From the NCBI GenBank assembly GCA_964019135.1, contig OZ025257.1, positions 40,689,798-40,753,797 on the forward strand: 64,000 nucleotides of DNA, read 5' to 3'. The DNA is from Arenicola marina (taxonomy: Eukaryota; Annelida; Polychaeta; Arenicolidae). A program made the position numbers and the translations under genes. Numbering within the stretch: the first letter of the stretch is position 1; the number at the start of each line of letters is the position of its first letter. Of this stretch, positions 12,228-24,399 are shown in pieces. The notes beneath the pieces are model-generated. The model searched no databases. It was given only the letters and a program-made list of their open reading frames with translations, and had not been told where the DNA came from.

Positions 12228-14460
12228 ATTTGCAATTTAGTTACGATGACGATTTACGATTTAGTTACGCTGATTCCCTGCTATATTCTCGCCATGCCAC
12301 GGCTACCGATAGATCACTTCGTTAAATAGTTCGGAAAAGCACCAGTCGTCGGATTGCTGTGTGTTCCTAACAATGAGCGTATGACAGACTTGCTGCTGGG
12401 TGGACAAACGATATTAAAATGGCGACCAACACTCCTGGTATGTTGGAGAGCAGAGAGGATGGTGGGGTGGGGGGGGGGGCTCTTCACAAAACTCTTGCCA
12501 CAACCTTCCTCTAACAGGATGTAAACCCAACCATAAATCTGCCTTTGTCTTTTTCCTGTGTTGGCGTCTTTAAGTGACAAGACGCCATGATACATCTGTT
12601 GTCATAGCGACACCTGCGGGACGAGAGTGTCACCACCTGGCATTCTTGGAGAGAGGCAAAGAGGTCAGAGAGTGGGGAGGTGGGTGGGTCACAAACGTTC
12701 TCGTGTTCCAGGACTCCGATATCACGACATTTTAACAATTAGCAAGAAGTTTCGCAACCGTTTATACAAACGAGGATGGAGTGATAATGACGCGGTGTCC
12801 GCATGTCAGTTCTGATCCAGTGTTAGAGTTTGAAAGAAGGCATTTCTATGAGTAAATATCGATAGTTCCAACTATTTCTCAGGGACACTTATTCTGGTTT
12901 CGTCACTTCCGGTATACACTGATACTCTATTAAAAAGTCAGAAACTTGAAATGACTATTGGCAAAAAGGTGTGAATTACCTTCACGATCACTATGGCCCA
13001 ATCTGCTTCACCAAAGATCTCCATGTGGTGCATTGTATCACGTGACCAATTGCAGATCGCTCATGAAATGTGTGAAGGCATTTATAACCCTGGTCGCCTG
13101 GGCCGCCACCGTCGACCGCCTTATCCTGAAGTGTGCTTCTTCAAGAGAAGATTTTTCTCTTAAATTTAACACGGAAGTAAAGGTGCCTGAAAAAGTGTCC
13201 GTAGCATGAATGGCTCCATCATGAGCATAAAACACGTTTATAACATCCTTACATGTAGTAGAGGGCGCCGCTCCCGGATGTTGGGAAGAAAAGATGCCAT
13301 TGAGGGCACGTACCCACCAGTTTTGCGGCATTGCCATGATGAGTTACTTTGCTTAGGCCATATATGTGGATCAACCGCGTTGTGTCAATACTAATTTGTG
13401 TCTGCTCATGCATGATGGAATCTCCATTCATACACCATTATATGCTGATATTTTGATCTTTCTATGCAGCAGCAACGCATGTTATTCCTCCAGGATTAAT
13501 GAACTACTGCCATTGTGGGGGCGCAAATGTTTGCTCTTTGCAACCACAGCTGGCTTCAGCGCAGGCAGGTGCATATTGATGATGGAATGAGGTGCTGCAT
13601 ACCGTCCAAAGGAAACTTATATCTCAGTTAATGAGACCTCCTAATCTCACAAGTTAATTCTATAACTTGTCTTCATAACTATAACTATAGTCGATATGAA
13701 ACACGGTGAGGCAAATCCAGTAGCATTACTCCAACCGGAGGCCACTTTCTGAACTTCCTATATAGTCCCTCGTAACAATTCAGTTTGCAGACATTTGCTG
13801 GCCCCTACACCCTCCGCCATGGCTCTCTACTTCTTGGCCACAATTCCATTCTGAAGACGTAGTCTTGCCTTTAATCCCCCTCCCCTCTCGTCCATGTTCA
13901 TTTCCTGGTCACAATTCCACTGGGAAAATCTTGTCTCGCATCTAAACCGGTCCACATCTCTTTACTAAGTCCTAATTTGGCCTCAGAGACGGCGCGTTCT
14001 TCTTTGGTACATTTAAAGTTCCTCATGCAGTAACAGTTCGCCCACATTATGATTTTAACCTGTTGGGGTGAATTTATCATTATCATTATTAACATTATCT
14101 GACTGTGTAAATGTACGAAATAGATATGTTATCTTTTTTTAGAAGGCAAAACATTGCAGCGCTGCATGAATTGCGTATTAAACAAACAAAAACACACTTT
14201 TGCACACGAAAATGACAACATCTTGCCCTGCTATTTATTGCGTACACATACATCTGCTCTTATACACTCAGAAGCTAAATGCATAATTCTGATTCAAAAC
14301 ATTTAAAAGTTTCTCGACCTAAATATTGCTGTATCATCAAATTTAACATATAAACACAGGATAACCTGTTTGCATTGGTCGTCGAGGCATTTCTGCCAAA
14401 AAATAGACAGAACTGGTTCATGACTATTTCGGAGAGACACCATTCAATTTGATGTAATTA
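12228..14460. other. Spacer without recognised genes
   Basis: A short echo of gatttagttacg follows the minisatellite at 12,238-12,272, and a G run lies near 12,465. Several 60-100 codon frames exist on both strands (for example 13,038-13,337 minus). They overlap one another and show no known motif. I see no RNA gene. Confidence 0.45.
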
Positions 14461-14815
14461 ATTACCTCTACGGAAATTCTATAAAAACTCTAAAGAAAAA
14501 CTTTAGAATTTCCATAGATAATCGATAGAAACGTTTAGAATAGTTTTTAGTGAGATTTTGTAAGATATTTGCGTAATTGGCTCTGTCCAAATATTATCTC
14601 TATATACGTTCGATAGAAACCAATTGCTCAATAGAGGTATCCCTTCACCTAGAAATATTCTTTTCTATAAAAATATCTGTTGACATTCTATAGAAAATAA
14701 TTGTTCTATAGAATTATGTACAAACGTTCTATAGAAAATCATACTTCTACAGATTTTTCTATAGAAATGCTATTCGACAAAATGTTTTGAAATGCTATTC
14801 TACAAAATGTTTTGC
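14460..14815. repeat. AT-rich cluster of TTCTATAGAA palindromes
   Basis: Four perfect copies of the 10-bp palindrome TTCTATAGAA lie at 14,686, 14,704, 14,727 and 14,757, with several near-copies from 14,470 onward. A 24-bp duplication around aaatgctattc closes the cluster near 14,770-14,815. No coding frame runs across it. Confidence 0.75.
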
Positions 14816-15188
14816 TACCGGTCGAAGGTTATTAAGATAAATACATTGTTATCCTAGCTGCCAAAGAAGACGATTCCATTATATTAAGACTTTAGTTGGT
14901 TGCTATATAGACCGATATGAGCTGTGTTACATGAACAATAGGCTGAAAAGCTCACTATAAAAATAACGAAATATCCAATATGATATACCTTCAAAGGAAA
15001 CTCAATGTAAAACTCCTGGGGCAGTCATCTCTCTTTCTCTCGTTCTCTCGTTTGTGCTTTAGTTTGTCAAGCCGCCGATTCTGAAAGTTCGTGAGAAGGA
15101 GAATGGCTCCGTATCTTTGTTACTATTGTCGGCGTGTATTAATATGCTGACTAGATTGATTAAGAAAATGTCAGGTTGCGGTGAAAGG

Positions 15189-15512
15189 GCAAGAAACAAA
15201 CCGGATGAAACAAGTTTCTCCTGTGACATTTGGGGGAAGCAGCCAACCCACAAAGACAGATACGTTGTCTTAGACCAAACACCGCACCTAAGCCTTGTCT
15301 CACCGCTTCCTCCTCGCATTTCATGCTCGGAACAGACCTCTATATATATTAATATTAGGACAAAAAACAAATCGAGTGAAAAAATTCTCCCCAACGACTC
15401 TTAACAGCCCATTCAGCAAAGACAGATATTTTCTCTCTGACCAAACACCGCAGCTAATCCTTGTCTCACCGCTTGCTCCTGGTATTTCCTTCTCGGGGCA
15501 GACTTGAACATG
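15189..15512 (+). repeat. Tandem dimer, unit about 170 bp
   Basis: Two consecutive related units start near 15,189 and 15,360. Both contain a caaagacagata motif, then gaccaaacaccgca, then ccttgtctcaccgcttgctcct-like sequence and a final tcggaacagac or tcggggcagac. The units differ at many positions, so the duplication is not recent. Confidence 0.7.
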
Positions 15513-16190
15513 TATCAAACGTTCTCGTCCAGCTAATTATTCAGAAAGACATGAAAGATACGACTCAGGCTTCCAGCATCTCGTCAACATGACAACCTGT
15601 GCCACGCAACCAACCGCTCAATACCAGCACGTCGAGTTTTCGCAGCTTCCTAACAATTGAGACTAACGTCATTATCAACGTTATTCATTGAACCGGTCTG
15701 CCTGTCGTTTCCCATTTGTAAGCCCCTCTGGTTGATTCAACAGACAAATTGGCTGCTTATGGTGTTGAGCGAGGTTCAACTTCGGTAGGCTTTATGGGAT
15801 ATATATGTACCTTCCTAGGCCTGACATGATGTATGGCTTTGCTGGAAATCTGTCATTTTCGCATGAAGGCGTGTGACATGCAAACAATTCATTGTAAACG
15901 TTGTTCTTCATCTCTGCCGATGGGGAAGCCATCCTACTGACAGTTTGTTGGTCAGCATCGCCTCTATCTTCTCATGTTCACGACGTCAGCGAGGGTGACG
16001 TCATTGAGACTGAGACTGGGCATTGAACGGCCCAATTTGCTTTACTGTAAGTATAATCAATGGACTGCTCGAGTCGATAGTCTGCGTAAATAAGGATTTA
16101 TGGTTTCCGCATTACCATTTTCTGCATCTCCGGAAAAGTGTGCTCTGATATGCTCCGATTAGAGTTCCATCTGGATTAAGCGACGACTTC
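15513..16190. other. Spacer without recognised genes
   Basis: No repeat or coding feature was recognised. Confidence 0.45.
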
Positions 16191-16480
16191 AAGTGACTCT
16201 CGACTGTGGCTTTGACTGCTACTTGACCATTTGCAACTCACAGAGTTCTTTCAATAAACTGAGTAAATTCCACTTACGGCAAATTGCTTGACATCTCCCT
16301 TCGTCATGGCTAGTACAATCTGTCGATTTGCATCAGATCCTCGTTTACTTCTAAATTTTCGAGAAATACTGGCCGTATATCCCTACCGTAGTGCTTCGTA
16401 TATTACTAGCAGCGACACGTCCGCGACGTTTCCGGGTGTAACGGATCGCAAATTGAATTTGGTACAAAGCATTTGAGGGG
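16190..16480 (+). repeat. Partial copy of the A/B shared module
   Basis: This stretch follows the order of A2 8,930-9,210: a ctctcgactgtggctttg-like start, then gttctttcaataaactgagta, then gatttgcatcagatcctcg and gcaaattgaattt. It is a diverged, isolated piece of the sequence shared by A2, A3 and B2. Confidence 0.65.
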
Positions 16481-18779
16481 GGGGGGTCTTTTACTACAAT
16501 CGATACGTCCATCTAGTGCCACCGACCTTGTGATGCCTGTATGTGAAATCATATCCGATCGCTTTTATCGATCCAACTTGTTTGTGAAACCAGCCTGACT
16601 CTGGGTTATTAATTATGAACCTTTTGATAATCAATATAGCTCGACAGCAATGGGGTAAAAATCTATTCAATTGTGTCAGGGAGGCTATGTGAGGGGGGGT
16701 AAGAGTGGCGGGTGGTGCGGTCTGGCTTATGGATAATTTATATGTGGAAAGAGCAGGGCATAAAACCGGAAACTTCTCTGGACTGGCCCTGGATTTGTAC
16801 TCCATTTAACCCTGTCACTAAATACGTAACCACCAAGAAACGTCACGGCCTCCGGACTTTCCGGAAACAAATCTTAGGCGAGTTCATTAGATGTATCTGT
16901 GGTTAGCGAAGTGACACTTTATGTATCTGCCAAAGTTTTTATTTTTACGAAATCCGTTTTAGTTTTACATACAGAAAATCTCGATTAGTCGAGTTCCAAC
17001 ATTTGACGGTTCAAGAAAGGTTTTGATCCATAGCGCAACGATAGCCCCCCCCCCCCCCCGTTTTTATATTGTATCTGCCTCACCATGATACGAAAGCATT
17101 TGTATCCATGTGTGACTGCCGTAACAGATTCGCGACCCACATTAATCAGTTGAACTGATATTCCAGCTGTTATATAATAGTCGAATACTTGGGATGTCGA
17201 CCCGATCCATGCCGTCCGACATTGTAGAAGTCCTTCTCTGCGATCCCAAATCAACGATTACCATCGTTTACCTTGGACGTTGAGGATGCCACTGGCTCAT
17301 GTGAACGTCCACCGCTCTTAGTCCGGGACGTAATGGATACGTTACAAAGCACTTTTCGGCTATTTGTCATGTTTTACCAGCGCGGAATGCACGACAGAAG
17401 CAATGAACAAATTAAGAGACGATTAATTAATTGAATATCGCGAATATCACGAACTGCCAGCATTATGATTAACGGGTCATAATTATCCAGGGGATTCGGA
17501 ACATCAGTCATAAAAAACATTAATGCACTAAGGAGCCTGCCCTAAATCTTTTATTATTTCACCTAAAATATATATTTCTATGAATAATAAGAGAGCCGTC
17601 TGTATTCAGCTTGGCGTCGTTGCTCGACGCAATGTTGTGCTGAACACAAGCGTCAGAAAAAAGGTGTCCCATATATGTTATGTTCACGCATGCTGTGCAT
17701 TGGACTTCAGCTAAAGCCTGGTGACAAAGACAAATCAGACTTCCGAGAGACTTGCCTTTCCCACCACCCACCATCCACGCCATGATGTTGTCACGCTCCC
17801 TCCTCCACCACCCCTCGACACTACCCCCCCCCCACCCCCTCGCCCCAAAGCGACATGTGGTGGCCGCCCTGAAGGAACAGCTACCTTAAGTGTCTATGTC
17901 AAAGGACCGGCCCCAAGACGAGAGAGCCTGAAGGCCAGTAGCAATCAGTCGTGGTGCTTCTGCAATTGTACGTGCTACATAATTTTCCTTTTCTGTCCCC
18001 TATTCTCGCCCGTCACCAAAACGTCACAAGTTGCAAGGAGTAGTCAAGTGACATTAGAGTAGGCGTTCGCCCCCCACTTACCCCACTCGTTCGCCTCTCT
18101 CCGTGTCAAAATGTAAAACAAAACCCAGGGTCCAGTTCAAGCTCAATTTCATTCTGTCCACTGGTGGATCATGGTGATATGCGTAGAACCTGCGTTTAAG
18201 CAGTAGGCATTCATTTTATGGATCGCTGTCTTCCGTAGATTTTGACAAGTTGAAAATCCAATTAAAACACGAGAGCTGCGCGAAGGAGGTTCTTAGCAAG
18301 TGCCATGAAGCGTGTTCTCATATGCTTGGATGGATACTGGCGCCCAAATTACCAATTATTCTGGTGGTCATCTCCGTGGGTGAGTAAGACATGCGGAGTA
18401 ATCCGAGTGTGCGGACCGACAAAGATAACGCCAACGCCGTGCTACTTTCTTTCACCTAGTTCCTTATATACTGCCACCCCAACGAAGGATCGCGCTCATT
18501 TCCAATATGGGAATCGAGAGCTCAAGCTCACAATGGTCATTATTAATTATCCCCTCCCATGCCGGTATGGCGTGGATGAGGAAGACATGTGAGCGGAGAG
18601 ACAACGCCATCAGTATGATTAGATCAAGCGGTCACGTGCTGCTACTTTTAATAAAGACGTAATTGAAGCCAAGATGAGGATCGCAAGGATTTCCCACGTG
18701 GCCGGTGAGTCGTGAACGCAGGCCATAAATAGCCACGCGGCAGGATAACTCCTATAACCAACTCAATCTATATGTCTGC
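16481..18779. other. Spacer without recognised genes
   Basis: The interval contains C or G runs near 16,477, 17,046, 17,826 and a pyrimidine-rich strip at 17,757-17,860. Open frames are under 115 codons and show no motif that I recognise. Confidence 0.45.
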
Positions 18780-18829
18780 TTCACGGCCTTGCCACACGTC
18801 CCTTAGACCATCGTTACGGTTGTTTAGTT

Positions 18830-19066
18830 GTATATTCAGGACGCTTTAACCAAGCCTGGTCATATCGCGTCAATGGGAGAAGGAAGGGAGAGTGGAGCCA
18901 TGTCTCCGGGGGTAACCCCCTGCTCTTTACGAAGAAAGACATGGGATCTTTATCCTGCGACCACACAGACATGGCCACAGAAGGGCTCGAACCACCGATC
19001 CGCGTGCCGTTGTGTCCAGAAGATTCAATGCGAGCGCTCTAACCTACCGAGCTATCACGGCGCCCC
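18830..19066 (-). mobile_element. tRNA-derived SINE (S2), same insertion as S1
   Basis: It has the same family structure as S1: A box, B box complement (gggctcgaacc), body and a 3' GCGTCCTGAATATAC end on the minus strand. The downstream flank ctgattgatttggacttggg is identical to that of S1 in A2. The two are therefore one insertion carried into both A copies by duplication. A C run has grown at its head (19,062-19,082). Confidence 0.85.
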
Positions 19067-21259
19067 CCCCCCCCCTCCCCCCTGATTGATTTGGACTTGG
19101 GCGACAAAATAAAGCAACATGCTGTGTGCAGTTTAAGTAGAATCCGCGATTAAGTCCATTGACGAAGTTAAGTTGCCATTATCAGTTTTAATCTAGGCGA
19201 GGTTGTGCATTTGTAATTACTTCAGCTCCATACCCATTCAACGAAAACACACGAAAGGTCTACACTTTTTTCCTCCGTCATTGCACAATTAAAGCTTAAA
19301 ATAACTGGCCCGAGCGAGGTTACGGTGAGCGCTCTACTAAAAACGAAAATGCCCTCTAATTTAACAAAATGCCCGCCTACTCGGCCCTAAGTGTTATCAT
19401 CCATCACTTAATGGTTCCCCGGGTTCCCCTGATGTATGTAACCTTTTGGGGCATTCGGAGTAGTTTGCCCTGTCCGAGAGACACGCGAGGACAAGGCAGG
19501 CCTCGTAAATAACAGCGTAAACAGGATATGGCAACGCTAATGATACAGAATGACTTGTGGGACCCCTAGATAAAATGCTCCCAGAACGTGTGTTACACAA
19601 CATCCAAGAGAGAGAGACACAGAGTAGGTGTTAATAATGTGCAAACTGGGAGTGGGTGGGATGGGCCTGAGCGTGTCGTCATTATAGACAATGAATGAGA
19701 GTTAATGCAGCGCCATCTACCGCTGAATGAACTCCGACCTCTTAAGCTGTAACGTATTACACGAATTATATGAAGGAGAGGGTGGGGGCCTTGATGGAGC
19801 ATCAGGATACAAGACATTACGCTGGCAGTAGCGCTCTAGCCTCATCGATCATTGTACATGACGATAATTGGCATCAAGAAGTGGCGGCTGGGTTTCCACC
19901 CACTCTCCCAACCTATTCCCTTCTATCACCCCCATTCCTGTAGACGACCTTGGTAAAGAAAACCCCTGCCAGTATTTGCCCCCTGCCCCGCTCCACCAAC
20001 GCCAACTACCCGTCCTGCCCCTCAACCCCGCCAGGAACGTGATATCATCTCGTCCGCAACACCTCACCATTCAAGTGTCCAATTGGGCGTTAATATCGTG
20101 TGGTGTTCGTAGTTATCTGTTGGTTAAGAATAACGCTGCCATGTGTATGTATATGACAGTCATTCAGGTCCCTGGTTCGGGGCATTCCTCTTTGTAATCA
20201 GGTCTGATATGCCGCTCCTGATATATAATGCGGAGAAAACACGTAGGACGTCACTGTTCCCACTGACTCAAACGTCGGCCTAACATTACAACGCTAAGAA
20301 TTGGCGTGACGTCACGTAAAGCCTCTGGACTCGCTTCAAGGTCGTCTCAACTCCAATGGAAGTTCAAGGCCACAATATCTACTGGTATGTCCTTGGGCCA
20401 GTGGAGGCGAGCGACTGAGCGAGTAACAGACCGAGATACCATGACTTAATGAACATGACATAATGAACCCCGAGGACCTTCCCAACCGGAAACCTGCACT
20501 ATCTCCCTATTATCGTATTTGGCCTTGTGTACCATGATCGAACAAGCGGTCTTCTTTACCCATACAACTCGCATCGCATTCGCCATACGCTTAACCCATG
20601 GCGAGAGAGACACTTTGTCCATCATGCTAGTTTTGCATGACCCCATGGGCCTCGTAATGATTGTCAAATAGATTTCCGCTATGGATGGGTCCTTCATTTA
20701 TGTTTGCGTGGCGATTTCTCAATGGGAATTTCTGTTCTTCTTACCAGCTAGGAGATTGATGCGGAATGGCTTACACATCAGCTATTTCGGGCAATTTTTT
20801 TATACACGATTTGTGTTACAAATAGTATGTGTAGTTTCATAAATTGCAAAATGCTGATGTTCGTAAAACTTTGGATACAAATAGCTGTCCTTAACTCCCA
20901 TACGTGATTATCGCTCATTCAGTTGGAGTTCTTTCTGCCCGACTCACTCTGGCATACCGATTGCAACAAAATCCACCTGTTGATCAAACTCCAAAGGCTC
21001 TCAATGTAATTTCTGTCCAAGGACGTTATACCAGCAATGTGATCATTGAGGGGAAACAAAGGCCAAAGGTTTTCTTGGCACGGAGGCAACGTCCAAACCT
21101 GTCACGGAATTGCGGACAGCATCATCATTACGACGCACTGGTGGTGCCTATCAGTAGCCAAACGGCGGGGGTTTCTGGGTCCTGTACAATTACGCAGCTT
21201 TATCACGCACGAGCAGTTCTACGGTACTGCGAGAAGCTGCAACCAAAACCACCGCATGG

Positions 21260-21817
21260 TCACCGCAACGCTGGGTCTACAGGGGATTTTACTCGTGCCA
21301 AGGTCTGTAAACCACAGCACTTTGCAACGCAATGAATGGTGAGAGAGTGAAAGGCAAAAGATCGGAGCGGAATGGGGCAGGGATGTGCGATCGGGTGTGT
21401 TGTTTCCCCGAATCCCAAGCCCTCGCAGGACCCGCATCGGAAAATAAAAGCGACGTAGTTACGAGAATGCTCACCAGATGGTAGCACATTATTGGAAGCC
21501 GGACCGTTTTCTGGCGGTGACACCTCTTGGAGCACACGTGGAACTCCATTCCTGCTGAAGTCACTGGCAACAACTGGCATCAACCACACGTCATCATCGA
21601 TATTGAAGGCTCTGTCAGAATAACTACCAATATCTACGAGACGGACGGTTTCCTTCCTGATAGGTTTCCATGTGTTTAATGGATGGTTGCTCGTCAAATG
21701 CAGTCCGCGACTGATTGCACGTCTCCTGGGTAACAATGGGTCAAATATTTCTGTCGCAAAAGCAGGTATAATAGTCAACTGTTCTGAGATGTCAAGTTCC
21801 GGCCATGCTTCTACCAC
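21260..21817 (-). pseudogene. 185-codon open frame in A3, unknown product
   Basis: This is one of the longest minus-strand frames outside tandem arrays and the LINE. Its first half matches the decayed frames at 2,755-3,160 and 6,745-7,040 (DISEQLTI, NHPLNTWKPIRKETVRLVDIG, FNIDDDVWLMPVVASDF). Its second half matches other A1 and A2 frames (VLQEVSPPEN, SRNYVAFIFRCGS). The two halves are joined because A3 lost about 450 bases found in A1 and A2, including the splice-like site. I recognise no family. It may be a remnant of a multi-exon gene or chance openness. Confidence 0.25.
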
Positions 21818-24399
21818 GTGGTAGAAGCATGCCTGACTTCAGACAGACTCGGCCACGTATTAATAATTTCCTGGATGGCTACCATTTATTGTGAACGACA
21901 TCTTTAAGGCCTCACACCTTTTTTATTGACTTATTATCATTCGTGGTTTGCGAACCGTCCCGCACTGGTCGAGAGTCTTATTTCCTTCGGTCGCCGCCTT
22001 TTCGTGTATTAGGTAATAAAATGGCAGGCGAGTAATAAACATGTACTCTCTCCTCTAAAGGCAGCGTGCTGCGCCGACGAGGCTTAGCCGCTGTTGGCGT
22101 TCGGAAACCGACACAAAACTTTATCTACCTCTGCTGGGTTCCCTACCTTTCACGCTGCGTAGAAGTGTTTTCACTTAGTTTTGCATTAGCTCGTGATTTA
22201 CACGGGACGTAAGCTGCCTAGCCAGCAAAAGATTGTATGCCGACGAGAAAGAGTTATCGTATCGTTCTAACGTGAATTGGGAATTTCGATTGAGATACCG
22301 ATGGAAGTGAGATGCCCATGCACAGAAAGCAAAACTCATTTGCGATACAATCATAAACATCAACATACCTATTATTATCAGTAACATGTTTCCTCATCAT
22401 GTCGGTCTGGCCCACATTTCCCAGAGATCTCTTTGTGTTTGAACGCTGGTGGAAATTGACATGGACACGGTTCACATAGATCATCGGTTGGGAGAAGGAC
22501 GGCGATGAGGAGAAGTTCCGGGGATATTCGGACGTGAACTGATCTGTCGGCTCTGCAGTGGAAATCATGTACTAGATATTAGATTCACGGCATTGTATCC
22601 GTGTATGTGTTGAGCATAACGAACTTGGCAGCAGTTTACCTACAAAGACGCCAACTTGTCACATCCAAACGGCCGACCAATGCCTCCACAAAGTGGCGTA
22701 ACTAGGGTAAATGGCGCCGAAGAAAATTAAGATGTCTGTCGCCATTTCTTGGAAGATGTGACTAGATGACTGTCTTCCCCTCTCATCCAGTGCATCTCAC
22801 CTTGCCCCCAGAGGCAGTGGCACCAGACACCATTGTTCTCCAAACCTCAAAGCCTCGGTTGCGTCTTACTTTTGGCACAAAAATAAAGTTGGTTTAAACC
22901 TAAGTTTAGCGCGCCTAGTGACATGACAAGATAACAATTTTAAATGAGAGGATATCAGAAACGTCAAATAATACATAATTAAGCCATTCACATTTCTGTA
23001 GAAGCATTTTAATTAAGTCCTCATGCCAAGAAATCCAAATATACAAATGTGTGTCAGCCTTAGCCCTAGATACAATGGCCTGCTACCATGTATAGATTGA
23101 GACCAGGTAGTCGCTATTTAGAGGGGGTTCCCCATAATTTAATACCTAGTCCTAGTCGCTATACACTAGACACCGTTCCACAAGGCTTAGAACCAGGCAC
23201 TCGTGCTTGTCTGAGGCCGGACGCCAGCCTATACAAATCGCCATTTATACATCATCTAGCATTTTCATAATTTCTTAAGTTATCAATTAAAATATATTTG
23301 CCACAAGCATATCAAATTATTGATACAACCTAAAAACAGGAGTGATAATCTTGTGATTTCGGTTGTTCGTTTCATCATATATGAAATATATATATTGATA
23401 AATAATAATGAATTTCCTGATAATAGGTATTGCATTCGGTTTTTAATGCATGAAATTAGACAAAAGGGTAAAAATACATAAACATACATCGTTTAACGCT
23501 ATGTGAATTGCTACATGAGTTATATGTTCTATTTTAAGTAGAGTATTTTCTCTACTGCCTTTTATGGCAGGTAATTGTCAGAAATTACAAAACGACAAAA
23601 TCGTTCTTGATTTTCAACGATCTATAGATTTGCGTCATAAGAACTCCAGCTGGCTGCGGATTCAGTATTGTTCAAAATCTAATTATTTTCTTCTCACACT
23701 GTTTACATTGTTGTTTAAATACTGAGTATTTTTGCGCTTATCTTTTGATATGTATGATGGGATATCCTTTTAATTGCTCGAAGGGGTCACATAATGGTTG
23801 GGCGACTAATTCAGCTCACTCTCTATTGTGGCTTTGGCAGCTATTTGAACGTGCCACAACCCCCGGCGTTCTTTAAATGAACTAAGTACATTTTGCTCAC
23901 GTCAAATTGTCCAATTCGTCCTAATAATGGCCAGCAAAACTTCATGAGTTGCATAAGATCCTCGTTTAGTTTTAAATTTCCGGTGAATACCTGCCAAATC
24001 CCTACAGTAGTGCGCCGTCGTAATGTTATAAGCCAGACATCTTTGGGGTAGGCGAGTTTTCCATATGTAACGGAGTGGCTGTGTTTTACAAGTCCCATTC
24101 TTGTTCTGGTAAATTGAATTTCAGGCTATAAACCATTGGGGCGTCGTACAGAACAAGCACAAGTCTACTTTAGCAATTGTCATGTTTACTATAATACTGG
24201 GCTGCTTTTGACCATGGTTGCCTTTTTTCTCCGTGTACTAAGTTAAAGCTGTCTTGTACTGACCTCGAAACATATGTCCTTGCGTCTGTTTTCATTGTTA
24301 TATAATTCGAATCATAATGTGTATCTATGATGGTATGTCGGTAAGGTGACAATTCCTGCTCAAAACCATAGGGCTGCCCATAGCCCTGACGCATGACCC

